From Sphingomonadales bacterium (GTDB taxonomy: Bacteria > Pseudomonadota > Alphaproteobacteria > Sphingomonadales > Govanellaceae): a stretch of 64,000 nt of DNA. The position numbers and the translations under genes are program-made. Under the pieces are notes generated by a model. That model had not been told where the DNA came from. It worked only from the letters and a program-made list of their open reading frames with translations, and did no database searches. Shown here one piece after another: positions 1 to 8,605 of the stretch (position 1 is the first letter of the stretch; each line of letters opens with the position of its first letter). Location of the stretch: contig JACFMS010000001.1 of assembly GCA_019455285.1 (NCBI GenBank), forward strand, positions 62,001-126,000, written 5' to 3'.

Positions 1-534
1 GGCGCTTCCGGCCATGGCGATAACCTTCAGGCCGACATGTTTGGCCAGTTGCACCAGCGCTGTCCCCACGCCCCCCGCCGCCGCCCAAACAACTGCGGTC
101 TGCCCCGCCCTGGCGGTGACTGCCGTGTGCAGCAGGTGATAAGCCGTGAGGTAAAAATTCGGTATCAATGTCGCGACGTCAAAATCGACAGAGTCCGGCA
201 TCTCAACAGCCGACCCTTCCGAGCAAACAAGGTATTCCGCATTGGTATGTGCGGCGTTGGCGACGACGCGACGACCGAGCCAGTTATTAGAAACACCGTT
301 GCCCACGCCTTCGACAATACCACTGGCTTGAAAACCAAGAACCGCAGGCAACGAGTAGGAATGACTGTCTGGCCCACCTCTGTAGGCGCCTATTCGGATA
401 AGCGTGTCACCGAATCCCACAGCCGTAGCCTTCACCCTGACCAGCAACTCACCGCTCTTCGGTTCCGGTTTATCAACTTCACAATATTCCAGTACGTCAC
501 TAGCGCCGAACCGGGTCGCTACCACTGCTTTCAT
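1..534 (-). CDS. MDR-family NADPH:quinone oxidoreductase-like protein, 3' end beyond the window
   Basis: Reading the minus strand from the ATG at 534 gives 178 uninterrupted codons to the window edge, so only the N-terminal half is present. It begins MKAVVATRFGASDVLEY, the usual start of zinc-free medium-chain dehydrogenase/quinone oxidoreductases. A GroES-like half follows, then the start of the Rossmann fold with the segment VVWAAAGGVGTALVQLAKHVG, which carries the AxGGVG nucleotide-binding signature. A Shine-Dalgarno AGGAGA lies 6 bases before the ATG. It is downstream of the creatinase-like gene on the same strand (115 bp gap) and probably belongs to the same catabolic set. Family members reduce quinones or enones with NAD(P)H in the cytoplasm; the substrate here is not known. 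Confidence 0.85.
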   Translation of the reverse strand, partial: MKAVVATRFGASDVLEYCEVDKPEPKSGELLVRVKATAVGFGDTLIRIGAYRGGPDSHSYSLPAVLGFQASGIVEGVGNGVSNNWLGRRVVANAAHTNAEYLVCSEGSAVEMPDSVDFDVATLIPNFYLTAYHLLHTAVTARAGQTAVVWAAAGGVGTALVQLAKHVGLKVIAMAGSA

Positions 535-649
535 CGGACGTCTCCTGCCCTTTGCACATTATTCTATTTCTGATCCGCAGACCTTTACAATGAAGAGCGG
601 CCAAGGCTATACGCTATCTTCCAGTCTTGCCGCTTGCCGTCATATCGAT

Positions 650-1852
650 TCATGCTTTCGGGTCCAGTTCAAAGCGTGTTGTCGTCATTACCTCGCAACC
701 GGACGAGGTAATGATAATATTATCTTCCAGGCCCAGCCATCCTCGGCCGGGAACCATCACCGACGGCTCCAGCGCGATACACATATTGGCCTCCAGCACC
801 ATCTCTTCGACCGCCCCACGGCTACCTATCATTGGGTTTTCGTGAATGCCAGCGCCCAACCCATGGCCGCCATAGGACCCAAGATCGTATTTTCCTGCCG
901 AATGTTCATCTAGCGCCCGCGACATGATTTGATGGAGTTCTATGTTAGTCACTCCTGGGCGGGCGGCAGAAATGCCCGCCGCCAATGCATGGTGGACAGC
1001 CGCGTAGGCTTGTTGCACTTGATCGTCCGGGCTGCCGACGTAAACCGTTCTGCCGAAACATGAGTGATAGCCGTGAGAGCAACACCCAATATCAATCCTA
1101 ACCAATTCGCCGTTACGTATGAGTCTGGAAGATGGACTGTTATACGGCATAAGCGCATTCAAACCTGAGAACACCTGGGGCGTGAAGGCGCTGTATTCGG
1201 CCCCATGGACCCGAAACGAATGTTCGGCAGCCGCGGCAATATCCAGTTCGCTGGCGCCTGGGCGGACCGCCTTAAAGGCGTCTTCCATCGCGATATCCGC
1301 CAGCAGGCAGGCGTTTCGCAACGCCTTTAGCTCTTCTTCATTCTTGATCAGCCGCGCCTGGCGCAATATCTCGCCGCCATCTACTATCTGGGCTGTCTGC
1401 AACCTATTTTGTATTGCTTCTTTAAGGGCGAATGGCGTCATCGGGTCGACAGCGATCCGGCTTTTGGAAAGGCCAAGCTGCGACAGCTTGTTGGCAATGA
1501 TCTGCGGCCACTTGTCCACCATCATCGGCTGCAAACCTTCGCCTGTGCCTTCCATTGGAAGTTCTTCGATATCTTCCATCCATGGGGCGCGCTGACTCAT
1601 CGGACTGCCAAATCCTTGCAAAGGGAATAATGTCGGAAAGGGCTTGTCAAGGCAAACTAGAGCGGCATTTACCATCGATGAAAAAATAGAATGAAGCATG
1701 GGCAGGGCGGTCGCATAGCGCCAGTTGTCCGGCGCAATAACGAACAACGCATCCACACCTCTCGCGCGCATCAGTTCATGCAAACGACCGTTGTTGAGTT
1801 CTGCGAGCTTCCTGTCGTCAATCGGGTTTTCCGCGAAATCCGTTATCCTCAT
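650..1852 (-). CDS. M24-family creatinase/aminopeptidase-P-like protein with a substituted metal ligand
   Basis: A 400-residue pita-bread-fold protein. The N-terminal creatinase-type domain (about 1-155) is followed by an M24 domain. I chose the ATG at 1852 (MRITDFAEN) because GGAG lies 6 bases before it; a longer reading to 1903 lacks a ribosome site. In the M24 domain the first Asp ligand (DIG, about residue 254), the His (GGHGLG, about 330) and both Glu ligands (ALEP about 362, GLED about 376) are present. The second Asp, expected 11 residues after the first, is Cys (YHSCFGRT, about 265). Creatinase itself works without metal, so a C-N hydrolase or lyase acting on an amidine or amide fits better than a proline peptidase. 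It lies between the SRPBCC gene and the oxidoreductase in the presumed catabolic cluster. The substrate is unknown. Confidence 0.8.
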   Translation of the reverse strand: MRITDFAENPIDDRKLAELNNGRLHELMRARGVDALFVIAPDNWRYATALPMLHSIFSSMVNAALVCLDKPFPTLFPLQGFGSPMSQRAPWMEDIEELPMEGTGEGLQPMMVDKWPQIIANKLSQLGLSKSRIAVDPMTPFALKEAIQNRLQTAQIVDGGEILRQARLIKNEEELKALRNACLLADIAMEDAFKAVRPGASELDIAAAAEHSFRVHGAEYSAFTPQVFSGLNALMPYNSPSSRLIRNGELVRIDIGCCSHGYHSCFGRTVYVGSPDDQVQQAYAAVHHALAAGISAARPGVTNIELHQIMSRALDEHSAGKYDLGSYGGHGLGAGIHENPMIGSRGAVEEMVLEANMCIALEPSVMVPGRGWLGLEDNIIITSSGCEVMTTTRFELDPKA

Positions 1853-2013
1853 ACATAACTCCATTAGTGCTGGATAGAGTATTACTCTCGGCGATGTCAT
1901 CAAGCCGGTAGTCAGTCCCGTAAAATCAATTCAATCGTAATTAAAGGATCGAGATTTATCAATTACCCAATTCATGAGCGAAATATGGGTTTTTCCACGC
2001 TCAAAATAGCTTA

Positions 2014-2481
2014 TCAATTCCTATGCTTTTTTGCTGGGCTGAACATTTTCTCCAAATTTGCATGCAGTAGCTGCACACCACCCACGACCATTTGTCTGAC
2101 CTCTTCATCCGGGCCGGCCAAAGGAGTATATTTCATTTCGAATTTGTAAGAACACGCGTCTGGACCGTTTGCCGTAATGCGGATATCAACGGTGAAATCC
2201 GTAACCGGGAGCGGGCCGCAGTCTATGATACGGTGGCTCATGAACATGTCATTGTCGTCGAACTTATCGATCCGCTCAACAATTTTTGCAATCACTCCAT
2301 CCTGTTCCATCAGGCTGGTGATGATAGCCCCCTCTCCCTTGCCTTTGATTGATCCTTTTTTCACCAACCCCTCAAACAGCCCGCCGTGCTCGTACTTGCC
2401 GGTCTTGATCGACCCCATCATGAGATCCCATACTTTACGCGCCGGCGCTTCCACACGATGGGCTATTACTATTGTTGGCAT
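2014..2481 (-). CDS. SRPBCC / Bet v1-fold protein
   Basis: A 155-residue protein starting MPTIVIAHRVEAPARKVWDLM, the typical first strand and helix of the SRPBCC (START/polyketide cyclase) fold. The C-terminal helix is VRQMVVGGVQLLHANLEKMF. I chose the ATG at 2481 because GGGAGG stands 9 bases upstream; the 12 extra upstream codons have no support. There is no signal peptide, so it is cytoplasmic. These folds bind hydrophobic ligands or catalyse cyclisation, dehydration or ring chemistry, but catalytic residues are not diagnosable. It sits downstream of the TonB-dependent receptor and upstream of the creatinase-like gene, so a role in the same catabolic route is inferred. Confidence 0.75.
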   Translation of the reverse strand: MPTIVIAHRVEAPARKVWDLMMGSIKTGKYEHGGLFEGLVKKGSIKGKGEGAIITSLMEQDGVIAKIVERIDKFDDNDMFMSHRIIDCGPLPVTDFTVDIRITANGPDACSYKFEMKYTPLAGPDEEVRQMVVGGVQLLHANLEKMFSPAKKHRN

Positions 2482-2585
2482 ATATGGAAACCTCCCGCCC
2501 CTTGGACTAATGCACAAAGGCTCCTTGTTGTTTCACCGAGGATTGCGAACAATTTATACGTTAAGAAAGCCCGATTTTCTGAGTA

Positions 2586-2615
2586 AGAGACCAGACCGGT
2601 CAAAGTCTGGTCTCT
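2586..2615 (-). terminator. perfect 11-bp stem-loop downstream of the TonB-dependent receptor
   Basis: The arms AGAGACCAGAC (2586-2596) and GTCTGGTCTCT (2605-2615) are exact complements around an 8-base loop. The hairpin begins about 70 bases after the receptor stop codon and precedes the SRPBCC gene by about 105 bases. On the minus strand the stem is followed by TTACTC rather than a run of T, so it is not a classical intrinsic terminator. It may be an mRNA 3'-end or processing hairpin separating the two genes. Confidence 0.5.
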
Positions 2616-2684
2616 CCGACGGTGTCTAACTCCTTGGCCGTCATCCCCATTGCAAACGACCTTCATTATGGATATATCCGCCGT

Positions 2685-4898
2685 CTATTCATACCTGTAG
2701 GCAAGCTTGATGCCATAAGTTCTAGGCGGCGTGATATGCCCTATCAAGCCCAGTGGCGAATAATCCGCCATATCAGTGTAATAGGCCTTGTCTGTGAGAT
2801 TATTACCAAACACTGATACCTCCCATCTTTTATCAGGAGAGATATAGCCGATACGGGCGTCAAGGAGGCCGAACGATTTCTGCCCCATCAGTGGATCATT
2901 GAATTGCGAGTTGAAGAACACATCGTCCTGCCATTTATATCCAGCACGGAAGGATAAAGTACCTTTATCGCCTAGCGTCACATCATACTGCGCTGAAATA
3001 TTAAATGCCCACTTCGGTGAGTTGTTGAGTACATTTCCGGAAACATCGACCGGAACCGTAGGCATTGCTGAACGCGCCGTTATGAACTCATCATAAGTAG
3101 CGTCGAGGTATGCTACACTGGCTGATAACATGAATTGAGGCACCGGCAACGCGGTCACTTCAAGTTCGAACCCCTTTACCGTTGCATTCGCCGCATTTGT
3201 CAAGATGACACCTGCTACTCCCCCCGAATCACTTAGATCCTTAAAGCCCTGCACCTGAAGATCGGTATAGTCGTAATAGAAGGCGCTGGCATTGGCACGT
3301 AGGCGCTTGTCTGCCAAATCAGACTTGATACCAATTTCATAGGCCCAGAGAAATTCCGGGTCGAAGGAAGGCTGGTCGGCGGAAAAGTTGAAGCCGCCGC
3401 TTTTGAAGCCGCGGGTAATAGAAGCATAGAGCATCACATCATCATTGACCTTGTAGTCCAACCCGAACTTCGGTGTCCATCCGTCCCAGCTATCTTTATC
3501 TTGATTTGTAAATCCTATTGGAAGCTCAAATCCATCCAGGAATATCGACGCCGACGCATCAATTGATTTCTTTTCATGGCTGTATCTAATGCCTGCCGTT
3601 AGTGACAGTTTTTCATTGACGGCGTAACTGCCTTGCACATAGGCCGCATAGGCATCCGTCTTACCTGTTACATCGTTGACAGATAGAAAATCAGTGGTCA
3701 TGAAGCCAGAGAAAATCAATCCGAAAAACGGCGCTTCAGCGGTAGCTAGGAAATCAGATTCTTCGGTGAAATAGTAGAGCCCGGCAAGCCATTCAAGGCT
3801 ACCTGTATTGCCAGTAAGCTGAAGCTCTTGGGAAAATTGATCCTGCTTATCCGCAGGGTTGAACGGACCAATGGCAGCTACATCTGTGGCGTCGCTGTCG
3901 ACGATGGCCTTAAAGTCAAGTTTGCGATATGCGGTAAGTGATGTCAGCGTGACCTCGGGCGACAAATGGGCCGTTAGCTTTCCGGAAACACCTTTGGTTG
4001 TCATATCATTATAACTGGGATAATCGCCCGGGATACTGACGGTCCAGGGATCGCTGATGATCGTCGGCGAAAAGCCTGGTATCGGGATAACGACAGGGTT
4101 GCCGAAGCCGTCCACGTGCAATGGTTTTTTCTGGTTCCCATAATCTTCCGATTCGAAGTAATCGCCACTTATCAGAACTTCCACCGATTCACTGGGGATA
4201 AATTTCAGCATTCCGCGAATGGCAAACGAGTCTTCATTATTGAGTTTATCGGCGGTAGTATCCGGATTAACATTGTCCACGTACCCGTCACGATCGTTTT
4301 TGAGGATCGAAATACCCGCCATGACGCGGTTATCTACCAGTGGTCCGCTCACGCTGCCCGTTAGCTTGCGCTTGTCATAATTGCCGTATTCGCCGGCAAG
4401 CGACATGCGAAGATCATTGGATGGCTGCCTGGAAATGATGTTGATCGTGCCGCCTGCGGAGTTTCGCCCATACAAAGTACCCTGCGGACCGCGCAGAACC
4501 TCAACCCGCTCAATATCGAGAAAATCGGTAAATACCATCAAAGGGCGCGCCAGATAAACGCCATCGATGTGAACCGTAACGCTTGGGTCTGAGCCGATAA
4601 ACACATTGTTGCTGCCAACGCCGCGTATATAGAGCTGAGCGTAGGACGCGTTATTGGACACCACCAATCCCGGCGTGTTCTTGCCCAGATCTCGGATGCT
4701 TTCCATGTGCATGGCATCGAGATCGCTACTAGAAAAAGCGGTAATGGAAAGCGGCGTCTCCTGCAGCAAGGTCTCACCGCGCTTGGTTGCCGTTATCACA
4801 ACTTCTTCGATTATTCCCTGAGCAAAACCGCCGACAGGAATCATCATTGTCAACGCGATTGTGGCCGTCAAAGTTCCCGATTTACTCTTTTCTTTCAT
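2685..4898 (-). CDS. TonB-dependent outer membrane receptor
   Basis: A 737-residue receptor. The ATG at 4898 (MKEKSKSG) follows GGAGG by 8 bases. A signal peptide ends near GGFAQG and is followed at once by a TonB box-like EEVVITATKR. The plug contains the standard LRGPQGTLYGRNSAGGTINII segment. The remainder is a beta-barrel with alternating aromatic strands, ending in an aromatic-containing last strand (YGIKLAYRYE). Receptors of this CirA/FecA-like class import substrates too large or scarce for porins, using TonB-ExbBD energy. Its place next to the hydantoinase-like operon, and the 18-bp motif it shares with that operon's leader, imply that it imports the pathway substrate. A siderophore role cannot be excluded. 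Confidence 0.93.
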   Translation of the reverse strand: MKEKSKSGTLTATIALTMMIPVGGFAQGIIEEVVITATKRGETLLQETPLSITAFSSSDLDAMHMESIRDLGKNTPGLVVSNNASYAQLYIRGVGSNNVFIGSDPSVTVHIDGVYLARPLMVFTDFLDIERVEVLRGPQGTLYGRNSAGGTINIISRQPSNDLRMSLAGEYGNYDKRKLTGSVSGPLVDNRVMAGISILKNDRDGYVDNVNPDTTADKLNNEDSFAIRGMLKFIPSESVEVLISGDYFESEDYGNQKKPLHVDGFGNPVVIPIPGFSPTIISDPWTVSIPGDYPSYNDMTTKGVSGKLTAHLSPEVTLTSLTAYRKLDFKAIVDSDATDVAAIGPFNPADKQDQFSQELQLTGNTGSLEWLAGLYYFTEESDFLATAEAPFFGLIFSGFMTTDFLSVNDVTGKTDAYAAYVQGSYAVNEKLSLTAGIRYSHEKKSIDASASIFLDGFELPIGFTNQDKDSWDGWTPKFGLDYKVNDDVMLYASITRGFKSGGFNFSADQPSFDPEFLWAYEIGIKSDLADKRLRANASAFYYDYTDLQVQGFKDLSDSGGVAGVILTNAANATVKGFELEVTALPVPQFMLSASVAYLDATYDEFITARSAMPTVPVDVSGNVLNNSPKWAFNISAQYDVTLGDKGTLSFRAGYKWQDDVFFNSQFNDPLMGQKSFGLLDARIGYISPDKRWEVSVFGNNLTDKAYYTDMADYSPLGLIGHITPPRTYGIKLAYRYE

Positions 4899-4986
4899 AT
4901 TGTTAACCTCCCAGGTTTGCTGTCTTAAAGAATACGTTAGCCGCATAAGCCCAATTGAGCAGTAATTATGGGAATGTGAATTATCA

Positions 4987-5004
4987 ATTGACCAAAAAGG
5001 GTAG
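4987..5004 (-). promoter_or_regulatory. candidate operator of the TonB receptor gene (copy 1 of shared 18-bp motif)
   Basis: On the minus strand this reads CTACCCTTTTTGGTCAAT, matching the copy at 8540-8557 in 17 of 18 positions. It ends 88 bases before the receptor start codon; the other copy ends 90 bases before the racemase start. Same orientation and near-identical spacing before two starts in one cluster suggest an activator or promoter element, plausibly for the adjacent MalT-type regulator. The binding protein is inferred. Confidence 0.5.
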
Positions 5005-5008
5005 GCGG

Positions 5009-6097
5009 CTATTCTCGGCTTTCGAATGGCCGGAATGGCTCATCGATGCCAAACGCCTTGGGGCCGAAAGCCTGAAGCCCTGCATCAGAGCGCAAAAGCG
5101 CGGGCGCGGACACGGCCATAACCTTGACTCGCTGGCCATATGCCAACGCTTCTGTCGTGATCGGCTCGGCAGTTTCCCTGTCCAGTATACAGATCAGATC
5201 TGGAACGATAGCCAGCGTCCGGCCGTTAGATCTGGCCACCAAGTTTTCATTTTGAAAAACAACTTCAAAGCTAGCTTTTGAAGAATTCAATTCTGCTAAC
5301 TTAGCTGTTCCGGTTGTAAAGCCACCGTTTGTCTGGCGCGCCAGATCAACGATTTTGCCATCAAAAAGCAATTTAGAATATTGATAATGCTCGGTTCCTG
5401 ACAGATAAGACATCAATTCAGCAAAAGGATCCTCTTTGGATCGACCAGCGGTGATGGCGCGGCCAATGTCAAGCACAATATCAAGCGTCCTTGGAACTGC
5501 ATATTTTTTTATGAAACGCCCTTCCATAGGGTAGCAACAAATCTGAGCAGAGCCGCCCATCTGCATGACAACGCTACGGGCCAGCATTTCCGTAGTAAGA
5601 TTGCATTTGGATTTAATCGTCACAAAGTCACCACGTTCGTTGGTCATGACGCAGGGCGAAATGGACGCACCATAAGCGCTGTAGGTCACCATTTGCAATT
5701 CAGGGAAGGCGCGGCCCATGCCATCGGCATTAATAACGGGAATGCCGGTCTGAGCAGCGAGCACCAATGGTATTGCCGAATTGAAGCCGCCAATCTCGGC
5801 CGGTATGATGGCATCTATAGGGCGACCCAATTCCATTTCCATGGCGCGCAGGCAATTTTCTGCTTCGCTTCCATTGGGAAATTTTTCCAGCAGAACAGTG
5901 GGTGCGCCCATCATAGCGACAGAAACAGCCAGGGCATCGTCTGCCACATCATCAAGCTCGATTATGTTAAGTCGGCCATTTCTAAGCAACGCCTGTTCCA
6001 GCATCAGACGCCCAATATAAGGGTCACCACCGCCGCCAGTACCGAGAAAGGTTGCACCGCTGGCAAAGTCTTTCAAATTTTGCACGTTCAATTTCAT
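5009..6097 (-). CDS. DUF917 family protein (S-methyl-thiohydantoin desulfurase-like)
   Basis: A 362-residue protein with the DUF917 N-terminal pattern: ATFLGTGGGGDPYIG, followed by IPAEIGGFNSAIPLVLAAQTGIPVINADGMGRAFPELQM. As far as I know, this family's Pfam domains were renamed after S-methyl thiohydantoin desulfurase, and members usually lie beside a HyuA-like protein, as here. The ATG at 6097 has GGAG 8 bases upstream. The gene follows the HyuA-like gene by only 13 bp, so the two are cotranscribed. No signal peptide is visible, so it is cytoplasmic. The reaction here is unproven; a cyclic thiohydantoin, hydantoin or similar heterocycle is the reasonable substrate class. Confidence 0.82.
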   Translation of the reverse strand: MKLNVQNLKDFASGATFLGTGGGGDPYIGRLMLEQALLRNGRLNIIELDDVADDALAVSVAMMGAPTVLLEKFPNGSEAENCLRAMEMELGRPIDAIIPAEIGGFNSAIPLVLAAQTGIPVINADGMGRAFPELQMVTYSAYGASISPCVMTNERGDFVTIKSKCNLTTEMLARSVVMQMGGSAQICCYPMEGRFIKKYAVPRTLDIVLDIGRAITAGRSKEDPFAELMSYLSGTEHYQYSKLLFDGKIVDLARQTNGGFTTGTAKLAELNSSKASFEVVFQNENLVARSNGRTLAIVPDLICILDRETAEPITTEALAYGQRVKVMAVSAPALLRSDAGLQAFGPKAFGIDEPFRPFESRE

Positions 6098-6110
6098 CAG
6101 ATCAACTCCA

Positions 6111-7697
6111 CTAACTTACACCAGAGTGATCGCCAACAACCTTGACGCGCAATCTCGTCATACCGCCTGGCATATAAGCCAAGGGCAGCTCGCTAACATC
6201 CACAACCCGAAGGCTGTCTTCTTTCGCGCCGGCTGAAACGGCGCTATTCTTAGCTTCTTCTATTGCCTGTTGAATAGCGCCATCACGCCCCAGCGAGTTG
6301 TACGAATAAACTTTATCAACCTCGCCACTGGCTTGCGCGATCGCAGCGCCGATGGCATTGGCCACCGAATAATAATCAGGAATAATCACCCGGGAGGCGC
6401 CAGGAATATTAGCTGGCGCCAGAATGCTGCCGCCGCCCACCAGAATAACGGGAATTTCTTCCGCACTGGTTTTCATGCGATCGACCGCAATGGCAATATT
6501 CTGGTGTATATTTTCAAGTACAGCCGTAATCGTGCCCGGCTCAATGTCCGCTACCGCAGCCGGATTGCCAATATCCGCAAGGCCTGCGGCGACAACAATA
6601 TCTGTGGCGGTCAAAGTTTCCCCGCCGAAAATGCGCGCCATCTCCGTTAATTTGAAACCCACGGAGTCAGGACCAACAGTAATGGCGCCATTGCCGCGCA
6701 CCAAACTGCCGCCGCCAAGCCCCACCGACAGAATGTCCGGCATACGAAAGTTCGTACGCACGCCGCCAATGTCGACTGAAACCGCGGATTGCCTGGGGAA
6801 ACCCTTAACTAGCACCCCGATATCAGTCGTTGTTCCACCGATGTCAATAACTATGGCATCTTCGAGATTAGAAAGAAAAGCGGCGCCACGCATGCTGTTG
6901 GTGGGGCCAGATGCAAAGGTCATGATTGGAAAGCGTTCAAGCTGATCCAATCCCATCAACGTGCCGTCGTTCTGACTAATGAAAATGGGGCTACTAATGC
7001 CCAAATTATCTAGTGAACGCCTGCAAGATTTGACGACAGCGGCCGCAAGACGGGACAAGCTGGCATTGAGAATGGCGGCGTTTTCCCGCTCAAGAAGGCC
7101 CAATCTTCCCACTTCAGAGGAAAGTGTTATTTTAGCCTCAGGTATTTCACCTCTGACAATCTCCGCAGCGCGTTGTTCCATCTCCATATTCATCGGGGAG
7201 AAAACACAGGATATGGCTATCGCGCATAGCCCTTTCCTTTTAAAATCCTGGGCAGCCTTAAGAATTGCAATTTCGTCCAGCCTGGAAATTTGCCTTCCAT
7301 CATATTCGTAGCCACCGGCGATAAGATGAATATGCCGTCCAATTATATCGACAAGATCTTTGGGCCAATCTGTTAAGGGAGGAATGCTGGCGGTCGCCGG
7401 CAGCGCAATACGGATAATTCCTGCTTCTACCAGCTTCTTGCGCTCGACAAGAGCATTGGTAAACTGAGTCGTGCCGATCATCACGCTTCCGATCGACTGG
7501 GTTGGAATGCCGTTCTCAGATAAAACGTGCTTGATAGCAGTGATTATACCTGTCGCAATATCATCCGTCGTAGGTGATTTGAACCACGATACGACCTTAA
7601 CACCGCTCATTACGACGGCGTCGGTGTTTGTGCCGCCAACGTCAACGCCGATACGCAGCGAATCAGACAACGACTTGTTTGCAGGACTGGAAATCAT
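6111..7697 (-). CDS. short HyuA-like hydantoinase/oxoprolinase family protein
   Basis: A 528-residue protein with an N-terminal hydantoinase/oxoprolinase ATPase fold (RIGVDVGGTNTDAVV, residues 15-29). The second phosphate motif is VIDIGGTTTDIGVL (283-296), typical of the actin-like ATPase core. Canonical HyuA or 5-oxoprolinase alpha chains are near 690 residues, so this is the shortened form that pairs with DUF917. No HyuB partner is present in the window. The start ATG overlaps the racemase stop codon (ATGA), implying translational coupling, and the DUF917 gene follows 13 bp later. ATP-dependent activation or opening of a cyclic amide is inferred from the family. Confidence 0.85.
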   Translation of the reverse strand: MISSPANKSLSDSLRIGVDVGGTNTDAVVMSGVKVVSWFKSPTTDDIATGIITAIKHVLSENGIPTQSIGSVMIGTTQFTNALVERKKLVEAGIIRIALPATASIPPLTDWPKDLVDIIGRHIHLIAGGYEYDGRQISRLDEIAILKAAQDFKRKGLCAIAISCVFSPMNMEMEQRAAEIVRGEIPEAKITLSSEVGRLGLLERENAAILNASLSRLAAAVVKSCRRSLDNLGISSPIFISQNDGTLMGLDQLERFPIMTFASGPTNSMRGAAFLSNLEDAIVIDIGGTTTDIGVLVKGFPRQSAVSVDIGGVRTNFRMPDILSVGLGGGSLVRGNGAITVGPDSVGFKLTEMARIFGGETLTATDIVVAAGLADIGNPAAVADIEPGTITAVLENIHQNIAIAVDRMKTSAEEIPVILVGGGSILAPANIPGASRVIIPDYYSVANAIGAAIAQASGEVDKVYSYNSLGRDGAIQQAIEEAKNSAVSAGAKEDSLRVVDVSELPLAYMPGGMTRLRVKVVGDHSGVS

Positions 7698-8449
7698 TCT
7701 TCATTGCCATAAGTTGGTAGATTAAATCCTTTAATTTTCTTACGCCTAGGATAGCCAAAGGCGCGTTTGCTGTGACTTAACTTGCTGCGCAGCAATGCTT
7801 TGGCCAAAGATATGGCAGCGTTTATCGGATCAATAACCGGCACGCCGCTAAGGCGCGCTTTCATCAGTTCGTTTTCAATAGCATCGGCCAGTCCATCCAT
7901 GCCGGTGCATCCTAGAATAATCACATCGGCGCCATCATCCTCTATGGCCCGAATTGACTGTTCAGCCAGCGCACGACACAAACGTTCCGGATCCTTGTCC
8001 AGTTCAATAACCGGAATATCGACAGAACGTACGGAAGTCATTTTCCCACTTACGCCGTAGATGCTGGCAAGATTATCCAAGAGCGGATGCAGGCGGCACA
8101 GAACCGTAACTACTGAAAATCTATGACCCAGCATAGAAGCAACATGCATGGCGGTCTGGCATGGCCCGAGCACTGGTATGGCAACGGCTTCCCGAGCTGC
8201 GGCGAGGCCAGGATCACCCATGCAGTCGATAATCACCGCATCAACCCCATCCTGTTCAGCCTGAATTATTTTGGCTACGGTATCGGGCTTGGCGAAGACT
8301 TCATCAAACTCGCCCTCTATTGTTTCCGGACCGTTGTCTATGGTGACAAAGCTGATCTCGGTATCATCATCGCCAAGCGCAGCGGCATGCGCCTCGGTTC
8401 GCAGGCCCTGCGTTATTATCGGCACGATAAGGCGTATTCTATTTTTCAT
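7694..8449 (-). CDS. Asp/Glu/hydantoin racemase family protein
   Basis: A 251-residue protein from the ATG at 8449 (MKNRIRLIVPIITQGLR), which has GAGG 6 bases before it; upstream in-frame ATGs are less well placed. It shows both catalytic cysteines of the family, in VIIDCMGDPGL and VIILGCTGMDGL, each at the end of a beta strand. Family members racemise 5-substituted hydantoins, aspartate or glutamate; some are isomerases or decarboxylases. It is the first gene of a coupled racemase-HyuA-DUF917 operon. A copy of the cluster's 18-bp motif lies 90 bp upstream. The C-terminal tail (KRAFGYPRRKKIKGF) is unusually basic. Epimerisation of the ring substrate before opening is the inferred role. Confidence 0.85.
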   Translation of the reverse strand: MKNRIRLIVPIITQGLRTEAHAAALGDDDTEISFVTIDNGPETIEGEFDEVFAKPDTVAKIIQAEQDGVDAVIIDCMGDPGLAAAREAVAIPVLGPCQTAMHVASMLGHRFSVVTVLCRLHPLLDNLASIYGVSGKMTSVRSVDIPVIELDKDPERLCRALAEQSIRAIEDDGADVIILGCTGMDGLADAIENELMKARLSGVPVIDPINAAISLAKALLRSKLSHSKRAFGYPRRKKIKGFNLPTYGNEE

Positions 8450-8539
8450 ATGGGACCTCATGAACATGCGCTTAGCACAACGCTCCTGCAGAAGCGCTTT
8501 CGTGGACACATAGATAGAGGGGAATGCTTACTCGATGCT

Positions 8540-8557
8540 ATTGGCCAAAAAGGGTAG
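8540..8557 (-). promoter_or_regulatory. candidate operator of the racemase-HyuA-DUF917 operon (copy 2 of shared 18-bp motif)
   Basis: The minus strand reads CTACCCTTTTTGGCCAAT, one mismatch from the copy at 4987-5004. It lies between the regulator stop codon and the racemase start, 90 bases before the start codon. See the receptor copy for the spacing argument. Confidence 0.5.
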
Positions 8558-8605
8558 CCCTGTTCACCCTGGCCTGAAACCCTCAGAACGCCATGGGCTA
8601 CGCCC

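Noticed and set aside
37-573. Long plus-strand reading frame opposite the oxidoreductase
   Set aside because: No family signal; the minus strand encodes a clear MDR oxidoreductase over the same bases.
2639-2648. GGGGATGACG on the minus strand, resembling a MalT box
   Set aside because: A single copy far from any start codon and upstream of a hairpin; the shared 18-bp motif is a much better candidate for the LAL regulator.
1956-4989. TTATCAATT occurring at 1956, 2011 and 4981
   Set aside because: Short AT-rich word in AT-rich spacers, one copy overlapping a stop codon; spacing to genes is not consistent.
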